Positions 58,828-64,000 of a stretch of DNA of 64,000 nucleotides are shown one piece after another (the first letter of the stretch is position 1; every line of letters starts with the position of its first letter). Location: contig NZ_FOGC01000007.1 of the NCBI RefSeq assembly GCF_900111105.1, forward strand, positions 62,001-126,000, written 5' to 3'. A model generated the notes under the pieces. The model ran no database searches. It was not told the origin of the DNA and saw only the letters and a program-made list of their open reading frames with translations. The position numbers and the translations under genes were made by a program. This DNA comes from Rosenbergiella nectarea. Lineage in GTDB: Bacteria > Pseudomonadota > Gammaproteobacteria > Enterobacterales > Enterobacteriaceae.

Positions 58828-60009
58828 TTAACGCGAGATGGAGTATACCTCGCCACCTTTCGCCTGAATCAGCAATTTACTGCCCGCCACAACCGGGTCA
58901 GTCTGGAAGCCTGAGCTGTCCACTTTTTGTTGCGAGACAAAGCGTCCATCAGCGGTATTGATCCAGTGCAGGTAGCCTTCGCTATCACCTACGACCAAGT
59001 AGCCATCAAACAGAACGGGTGAAGTGAGGTTACGGTGAAGCAACTCACTTTGACGCCAGATTTCGACACCACCATCAGTGTTCAGGGCAATCACACGATC
59101 ATTTTGATCGACGACGTAGAGATTACCGCCTTCGACGATAAGGTTTTTTACGCCGCCAACATCACGTTTCCAGATAACTTGTCCAGAACGTAAGTCCATC
59201 GCCGTTAAGCTGCCGTTATACGCTAAGGCATAAACTACGTTATTGACGATAATTGGCGTGGTGTCGACGTCACTTAACCGGTCAATTTCCGTCGCACCGC
59301 TCGGTTGCGAAATACGTTGCTGCCAGATGATTTGACCTTGGTTCAGGATCACGGCGCTCACACGTCCGTTATCTCCACCAACGATCGCTCCGCCGTAGGC
59401 CACTGCCGGTGCAGATTCGCCACGCAGTGACAGCGAAGGAATATCAAGGTTGACTGACCATTTGATGGCACCCGTTTGTTGATCAAGCGCCTGCAAAATC
59501 CCGTTGCTTTGGTGGATCAGGACTAGACCATCGCTGACCACAGGACGCGACATCGCTTCACCGGTAACTTGAGTCTTCCACAGCGTCTTACCGTCTGCAG
59601 CGTTCAGTGCGTAGACTGCGCCGCGCTCGCTACCGATATATAAGGTTGAACCGTCAACCGTAATCCCACCAGATAGCAATGCTGACAGATTACTGGAGAA
59701 GAAGCCTTGTTTTTCAGAAAGATCGATCGACCATTTCTCTTTACCGCTCGCGGCATCCAGCGCTTTAACCGTACCACGACGGTCAGCTGCATAGACGGTT
59801 CCGTCTTGCCAAGCTGGGTGCAGATTAGAGTAGAAATTGCCTATACCGTTACCGACTGAAGTACTCCAGGTGGTCGACGGGGTAAATTGATTTTGTACTT
59901 TCGGTAGAGGGGCCATTTTCACGACATCCTCTTCACCACTGAACAGCGAACAACCACTTAATAGGGTGGCCGAAATTAATGCCGGCAGCAGGTATTTACG
60001 TAATTCCAT
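58828..60009 (-). CDS. bamB: BamB, outer-membrane assembly lipoprotein
   Basis: BamB is a lipoprotein of the BAM complex. The 393 residues begin with a lipobox (TLLSGC, Cys about 19) and continue as an eight-bladed beta-propeller with repeated PQQ-like motifs, for example DGTVYAADRRGTVKALDAAS and STLYIGSERGAVYALNAADG. Start ATG 60009 (MELRKYLLPA) matches E. coli; a GTG four codons upstream is possible. It lies 16 bp after yfgM, in the hisS-yfgM-bamB operon. With bamC at the other end, two BAM lipoproteins are in this window. Confidence 0.96.
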   Translation of the reverse strand: MELRKYLLPALISATLLSGCSLFSGEEDVVKMAPLPKVQNQFTPSTTWSTSVGNGIGNFYSNLHPAWQDGTVYAADRRGTVKALDAASGKEKWSIDLSEKQGFFSSNLSALLSGGITVDGSTLYIGSERGAVYALNAADGKTLWKTQVTGEAMSRPVVSDGLVLIHQSNGILQALDQQTGAIKWSVNLDIPSLSLRGESAPAVAYGGAIVGGDNGRVSAVILNQGQIIWQQRISQPSGATEIDRLSDVDTTPIIVNNVVYALAYNGSLTAMDLRSGQVIWKRDVGGVKNLIVEGGNLYVVDQNDRVIALNTDGGVEIWRQSELLHRNLTSPVLFDGYLVVGDSEGYLHWINTADGRFVSQQKVDSSGFQTDPVVAGSKLLIQAKGGEVYSISR

Positions 60010-60025
60010 GCGCTCTCTCACTGGC

Positions 60026-60649
60026 TTAGCTAAAATTATTCAACTTAGTTTGCATCATCTGCTTCACTGCAGGCGATACCTCTGATTTTATCCCTTGACG
60101 CCAGGCAGCGGCTGCGCCCTGCTTATCGCCCTTATTTAATAGGATGTCGCCACGAATATCTGCGGCAAGGCCAGTCCAGTTATCCCCTTTCACCGCATCA
60201 AGCGTTTTTAATGCCGCGTCAGGATTTTTAAGCTCAGACTGGACTCGAGCAAGACGTAAACGAATCACCGCTTGCAAGCTTTGGTCTGAGGAGTCTTGCA
60301 GGCCTTGCTCTAAGATTTTCGCGGCATTTTGCAGATCGCTCTTATCAACATAGGTTTTAGCCAACGTGAGTGACGCTAAAGCACCATAACTGGTTTTGTC
60401 ATGGTCGACAAAACTGGCGAGGGCCTGAATTGATGCGGGATTATCAGCCTTCAACGTTGACGTTAGCTGCTGATAGCGATCTGACGACGCCAGAGCATTG
60501 TTTTGTTGATGATTGACCCAAAAACGCCAACCCACTAGTGCGGCAATTCCAATCACTGCTCCGACCGCAAGGGCCTTACCATTGTTTGCAAAAAACTGTT
60601 TAACTGCTTCAGTTTGATCACGTTGATTGTCGTTGTTGTAAACTTCCAC
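60026..60649 (-). CDS. yfgM: YfgM, inner-membrane ancillary chaperone of SecYEG
   Basis: YfgM associates with PpiD at the Sec translocon and helps periplasmic folding. The 207-residue protein has a short cytosolic tail, one membrane helix (ALAVGAVIGIAALVGWRFWV, about 24-43) and a periplasmic TPR-like domain (SYGALASLTLAKTYVDKSDL and LARVQSELKNPDAALKTLDA). I start at GTG 60649 (VEVYNNDNQ), which corresponds to the E. coli start (MEIYENEN); 12 upstream codons are open but unlikely. Between hisS and bamB. Confidence 0.92.
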   Translation of the reverse strand: MEVYNNDNQRDQTEAVKQFFANNGKALAVGAVIGIAALVGWRFWVNHQQNNALASSDRYQQLTSTLKADNPASIQALASFVDHDKTSYGALASLTLAKTYVDKSDLQNAAKILEQGLQDSSDQSLQAVIRLRLARVQSELKNPDAALKTLDAVKGDNWTGLAADIRGDILLNKGDKQGAAAAWRQGIKSEVSPAVKQMMQTKLNNFS

Positions 60650-60687
60650 CCGTCCTACTCCTGTATTACTCTCTACCTGCCACACGC

Positions 60688-61968
60688 TTACTCAGCGAGA
60701 AGCGCCGCCTGTAATTCGGCCAGTACGTCCTGAGAACTGACTAACTTCTGTTCGCCACGCGCCAAGTTTTTAATCACAACTTGTCCGTTACTGACTTCAT
60801 CTTCGCCCAGCACTAATGCCACTTTCGCACCATTTTTATCCGCACGAGCGAATTGCTTCTTGAAGTTACCGCCACCAAAGTTAGTCATAATTTTCAAGCT
60901 AGGCGCTTGATCACGGAGCGTTTCAGCAAGTTGCATCGCTGCAGATTGCACACCTTGTCCCGATGATATGACGTAGACATCGACTTTGTTAACTGGTTCA
61001 AAGTCTGGCACGACAGATTGTACGAGGAGTACCAAACGCTCAAGGCCCATCGCAAAACCGACGGCTGGTGTAGCGCGTCCACCTAGTTGCTCGACGAGTC
61101 CATCGTAACGTCCACCTGCACAGACGGTACCTTGCGCGCCAAGGCTGCTGGTTACCCATTCGAAAACGGTACGGTTGTAGTAGTCTAATCCACGAACTAA
61201 GCGTTGATTAATACGGTATCTAATGCCAGCATCGTCTAGGAATTGGCAGACGCCCGCGAAGTGTTCGCGGGAATCCTCATCCAGATAGTCGTGCAGTTTA
61301 GGCGCATCGTTGAGTAGCGCTTGAACATCTGGGTTCTTACTGTCCAGCACTCGCAACGGGTTACTGTACATGCGGCGTAAGCAGTCTTCGTCCAAGACGT
61401 CTTTATGCTGTTCTAAAAAGGCAACGAGTGCTTCACGGTATGCGGCGCGAGCTTCTAATGAGCCGATGGAATTGAGCTCAAGCTCTACATGTTCTGCGAT
61501 GCCTAACTCTTTCCACCAGCGTGCAGTCATCATAATCAGTTCTGCATCGATATCTGGGCCTGTTAGTCCAAAGACTTCAGCCCCAAGCTGGAAGAATTGA
61601 CGATAACGACCTTTTTGTGGTCGCTCGTAACGGAACATCGGCCCCATATACCAAAGGCGTTGCTCTTGGTTATAAAGCAGACCATGTTCAATTCCCGCGC
61701 GGACACAACCTGCGGTCCCTTCAGGGCGTAAAGTTAAGCTTTCACCGTTGCGGTCATCGAAGGTATACATCTCTTTTTCGACCACATCGGTGACTTCTCC
61801 AATGGCGCGTTTGAACAATGGCGTCTGTTCAACGATTGGCAGACGAATTTCGCTAAAGCCATAGCCTGCCAGGACTTGTTTCAGACTCTGTTCGATGCGC
61901 TGCCATACCGCAGTGTCTGCTGGCAGGTAATCGTTCATTCCACGTATCGCTTGAATATTTTTCGCCAC
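60688..61968 (-). CDS. hisS: Histidyl-tRNA synthetase
   Basis: HisS charges tRNA-His with histidine. The 426 residues have the class II motifs: motif 1 about [16 protein letters not shown], motif 2 in [20 protein letters not shown], and motif 3 in [13 protein letters not shown]. The histidine-specific [13 protein letters not shown] is at about 259-271, and an anticodon-binding domain forms the C-terminus. ATG 61968 begins [16 protein letters not shown], as in E. coli. Separated from ispG by 58 bp. Confidence 0.97.
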   Translation of the reverse strand: MAKNIQAIRGMNDYLPADTAVWQRIEQSLKQVLAGYGFSEIRLPIVEQTPLFKRAIGEVTDVVEKEMYTFDDRNGESLTLRPEGTAGCVRAGIEHGLLYNQEQRLWYMGPMFRYERPQKGRYRQFFQLGAEVFGLTGPDIDAELIMMTARWWKELGIAEHVELELNSIGSLEARAAYREALVAFLEQHKDVLDEDCLRRMYSNPLRVLDSKNPDVQALLNDAPKLHDYLDEDSREHFAGVCQFLDDAGIRYRINQRLVRGLDYYNRTVFEWVTSSLGAQGTVCAGGRYDGLVEQLGGRATPAVGFAMGLERLVLLVQSVVPDFEPVNKVDVYVISSGQGVQSAAMQLAETLRDQAPSLKIMTNFGGGNFKKQFARADKNGAKVALVLGEDEVSNGQVVIKNLARGEQKLVSSQDVLAELQAALLAE

Positions 61969-62026
61969 GTTACAATCTCTTTATTTCAAATGCTAAAAAA
62001 CAGGGCATTGCTGCCCAGTTAAAGGA

Positions 62027-63148
62027 TTAATTATCAAGGTGCTGGATCGCGATCCGCGCATTTTCATCAAGCATCGAAGCTTTTGCACGAATACGCGCTT
62101 CGAGTTGGTCAATCATATCGTTATTATCTAAACGATCACGTTGACGGACCCCATCTTCATAGAAGCCGCTCTTTTTATTCCCCCCGGTGACACCGAGGGT
62201 CGAGACGGTCGCCTCACCGGGACCATTGACTACACAGCCAATAATCGAGATATCCATTGGCGTAATGATATCTTCTAAACGCTGTTCTAAGGCATTGACC
62301 GTACCAATAACATCAAATTCTTGACGTGAACAGGTTGGGCAAGCAATGAAGTTAATCCCGCGTGAACGGATACGCAGCGATTTTAAAATATCAAAACCCA
62401 CTTTAATTTCTTCAAGGGGATCCGCGGCTAATGAGATACGTATTGTATCGCCGATCCCTTCAGAAAGGAGAAGTCCTAATCCAATTGCCGATTTAACCGC
62501 CCCGGCACGCGCGCCTCCCGCTTCAGTAATCCCTAGGTGCAGCGGTTGTTTAATCTGTTGTGCCAGGAGACGATAAGATTCGACCGCCAAGAATACGTCA
62601 GACGCTTTTACGCTGACTTTGAACTGGTCGAAGTTCAAGCGATCGAGGTGTTCGACGTGGCGTAAAGCGGATTCAACCAATGCCTGTGGCGTCGGTTCAC
62701 CGTATTTTTCCTGCAGATCTTTTTCTAAGGATCCGGCGTTCACCCCAATACGGATCGGAATGTTATGATCTCGTGCGCAGTCCACCACTTGACGAATACG
62801 TTCGTTATTCCCGATATTTCCTGGGTTGATCCGTAAGCAATCGACACCATATTCAGCAACTTTTAAGGCAATACGGTAATCGAAATGGATATCAGCCACC
62901 AGTGGCACATTCACTTGTTGCTTAATGAGCTTAAAGGCTTCTGCCGCATCCATGGTTGGCACAGAAACACGTACAATATCCGCACCGACACGCTCTAACG
63001 CTCTGATCTGATTGACCGTCGCTTCAACGTCGGTAGTACGGGTATTGGTCATTGATTGTACAGCGATGGGTGCCCCATCGCCGATTGGCACCTTACCGAC
63101 ATAAATACGAGTAGATTTACGACGGTTAATGGGAGCCTCGTTATGCAT
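62027..63148 (-). CDS. ispG: 4-hydroxy-3-methylbut-2-en-1-yl diphosphate synthase (flavodoxin)
   Basis: IspG makes HMBPP from MEcPP in the non-mevalonate isoprenoid pathway, using a 4Fe-4S cluster. The 373 residues have the TIM-barrel domain ([19 protein letters not shown] near the start) and the C-terminal cluster domain with the Cys ligands in CPTCSR and [12 protein letters not shown] 63148 opens [13 protein letters not shown], as in E. coli. It lies 31 bp downstream of rodZ on the same strand. Confidence 0.96.
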   Translation of the reverse strand: MHNEAPINRRKSTRIYVGKVPIGDGAPIAVQSMTNTRTTDVEATVNQIRALERVGADIVRVSVPTMDAAEAFKLIKQQVNVPLVADIHFDYRIALKVAEYGVDCLRINPGNIGNNERIRQVVDCARDHNIPIRIGVNAGSLEKDLQEKYGEPTPQALVESALRHVEHLDRLNFDQFKVSVKASDVFLAVESYRLLAQQIKQPLHLGITEAGGARAGAVKSAIGLGLLLSEGIGDTIRISLAADPLEEIKVGFDILKSLRIRSRGINFIACPTCSRQEFDVIGTVNALEQRLEDIITPMDISIIGCVVNGPGEATVSTLGVTGGNKKSGFYEDGVRQRDRLDNNDMIDQLEARIRAKASMLDENARIAIQHLDN

Positions 63149-63179
63149 AGCTTTTCTCCACTTGCCTCAATATTGACGC

Positions 63180-64000
63180 TTACGCGCCAACATTCAGACG
63201 TGCTACCTGATTACGATGAACAAAACGGCTTAAATCAACTGGCTGTCCACGGAACTGGGCCGAGACGGAAGCAGGAGCACCGATTTTTAAATGATAAGGG
63301 AGCTTACCAGTGAGATTTAATGCGCCACCACTGTGTTGTAAGCCACTGAAAAGTTTTTTGCCGCTAGCATCACTCACTTCTAACCAGCAGTCGCCGGTAA
63401 ATTGCAGTGTTAGCGCATCGGGGCTAGACGGAGCCTGTTGTGCATTATCAGCCGTTGGGGTGGCGGGTTGAGCAGGTAGCGAGGTTGATACCGCTGGCGT
63501 ATTCGTGGTTGACGAGGTTTGTGCCGGAGTCGTCGAGGAGGTTGCTGGCGCTGTTACGCTTGTATCGTTAGCCGGCGCGGTTGACGCTTGAGCGGTCGCC
63601 TCGGGTTGCGCGGCCGGTTCTGGCTGCGCATCGTTAGCAGCAGGTTGTGACTCGCTCTGAGTGGCTTGCTGCGACGAAGGGTCGGTAGATAACGGGATAG
63701 ACTGGCTAGTACCGGTTCCTTCGTTATCTTGTGTCGACACGCTATTGGTTAATTCACTTTGTGCGGCTTTATGATTTTGCCACCACCACGCTACAGTAAG
63801 TCCCACCACCACAAAAATAATTAACCAGGTGAAAGTTGTTAGCAGTCCATCACGTTTTTTTCTGCTACGGCGACTATTAAGCGAGTAATTCTGCATTGGC
63901 GTAATATTCGCGGGACGAATCGGCGCGTGTTGAATAGCTTCAGGCAGTAACTCGGCTTCAGGGATCTGTACTAAGCGAGCATAGGAGCGGATGTATCCAC
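63180..64000 (-). CDS. rodZ: RodZ, cytoskeleton protein for rod shape (5' end outside the window)
   Basis: RodZ is a bitopic inner-membrane protein which links MreB to the peptidoglycan elongation machinery. The visible frame begins inside the cytoplasmic helix-turn-helix domain ([20 protein letters not shown]), followed by a basic juxtamembrane stretch ([10 protein letters not shown]), a membrane helix ([19 protein letters not shown]), a long Ser/Thr/Ala/Gln-rich periplasmic linker with many TPA and STT repeats, and the C-terminal beta domain ([19 protein letters not shown]). The first roughly 80-90 residues lie beyond 64000. Confidence 0.94.
   Translation of the reverse strand, partial: GYIRSYARLVQIPEAELLPEAIQHAPIRPANITPMQNYSLNSRRSRKKRDGLLTTFTWLIIFVVVGLTVAWWWQNHKAAQSELTNSVSTQDNEGTGTSQSIPLSTDPSSQQATQSESQPAANDAQPEPAAQPEATAQASTAPANDTSVTAPATSSTTPAQTSSTTNTPAVSTSLPAQPATPTADNAQQAPSSPDALTLQFTGDCWLEVSDASGKKLFSGLQHSGGALNLTGKLPYHLKIGAPASVSAQFRGQPVDLSRFVHRNQVARLNVGA

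Overview
The window is chromosomal DNA from a gammaproteobacterium of the order Enterobacterales. The gene set and order of its core blocks match the Escherichia coli bamC to rodZ stretch (bamC-dapA-gcvR-bcp-bepA, hda-uraA-upp-purM-purN, ppk-ppx-yfgG, guaA-guaB-xseA-der-bamB-yfgM-hisS-ispG-rodZ). Intergenic DNA is AT-rich, several starts are GTG, TTG or CTG, and core proteins are highly similar to E. coli sequences recalled from memory. An Erwiniaceae-like plant- or insect-associated member would fit, but the genus cannot be fixed from the sequence alone.

Layout. 1-4.4 kb: outer-membrane assembly and lysine genes (bamC, cut by the window edge; dapA), divergent gcvR-bcp-bepA. 4.4-6.5 kb: a decayed accessory patch replacing the E. 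coli gene between bepA and hda, with an intact HicB antitoxin, a doubly mutated hicA toxin and gene remnants. 6.5-11.3 kb: hda (CTG start), the pyrimidine salvage pair upp-uraA with an internal terminator, and PurR-controlled purMN. 11.3-15 kb: an insertion between purN and ppk carrying a type VI secretion effector module (Tlde1-type L,D-transpeptidase, candidate immunity protein, broken hcp), an IS3-family remnant and an exported lactonase-like beta-propeller protein. 15-21 kb: ppk-ppx, a TehB-like methyltransferase, a YfgG-like small membrane protein and an MgtE magnesium transporter.

21.3-52.4 kb is a large accessory region sitting between the yfgG-mgtE end and guaA. It contains dat-ddc (diaminobutyrate to 1,3-diaminopropane), an iron-siderophore uptake locus (TonB receptor divergent from an ABC operon that ends in an RpiR-family regulator), a sugar-porter MFS protein, small exported redox or cupin proteins, an aldehyde dehydrogenase / FadR-like regulator / cache-domain protein / amino-acid permease locus, scattered single genes (ybiI, DUF1471, RluA-family, LysE, two aldo-keto reductases, LysR), IS3 debris, a hipBA toxin-antitoxin pair with a striking six-copy operator array, and an AT-rich patch with a YadA-type trimeric autotransporter, a lipoprotein and a frameshifted receiver-like gene. 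From 52.5 kb to the end the core resumes: guaBA with divergent xseA sharing a CRP site, der, bamB-yfgM-hisS, ispG and the start-proximally truncated rodZ.

Most novel-looking items are the hipBA operator array (six 18-bp sites at exact 27-bp pitch), the hicA and hcp lesions that can be read base by base, the twin stem-loops with identical loops upstream of the adhesin, and the placement of an RpiR regulator inside an iron-uptake operon. No complete undescribed system could be demonstrated. No tRNA, rRNA or CRISPR array was recognised.
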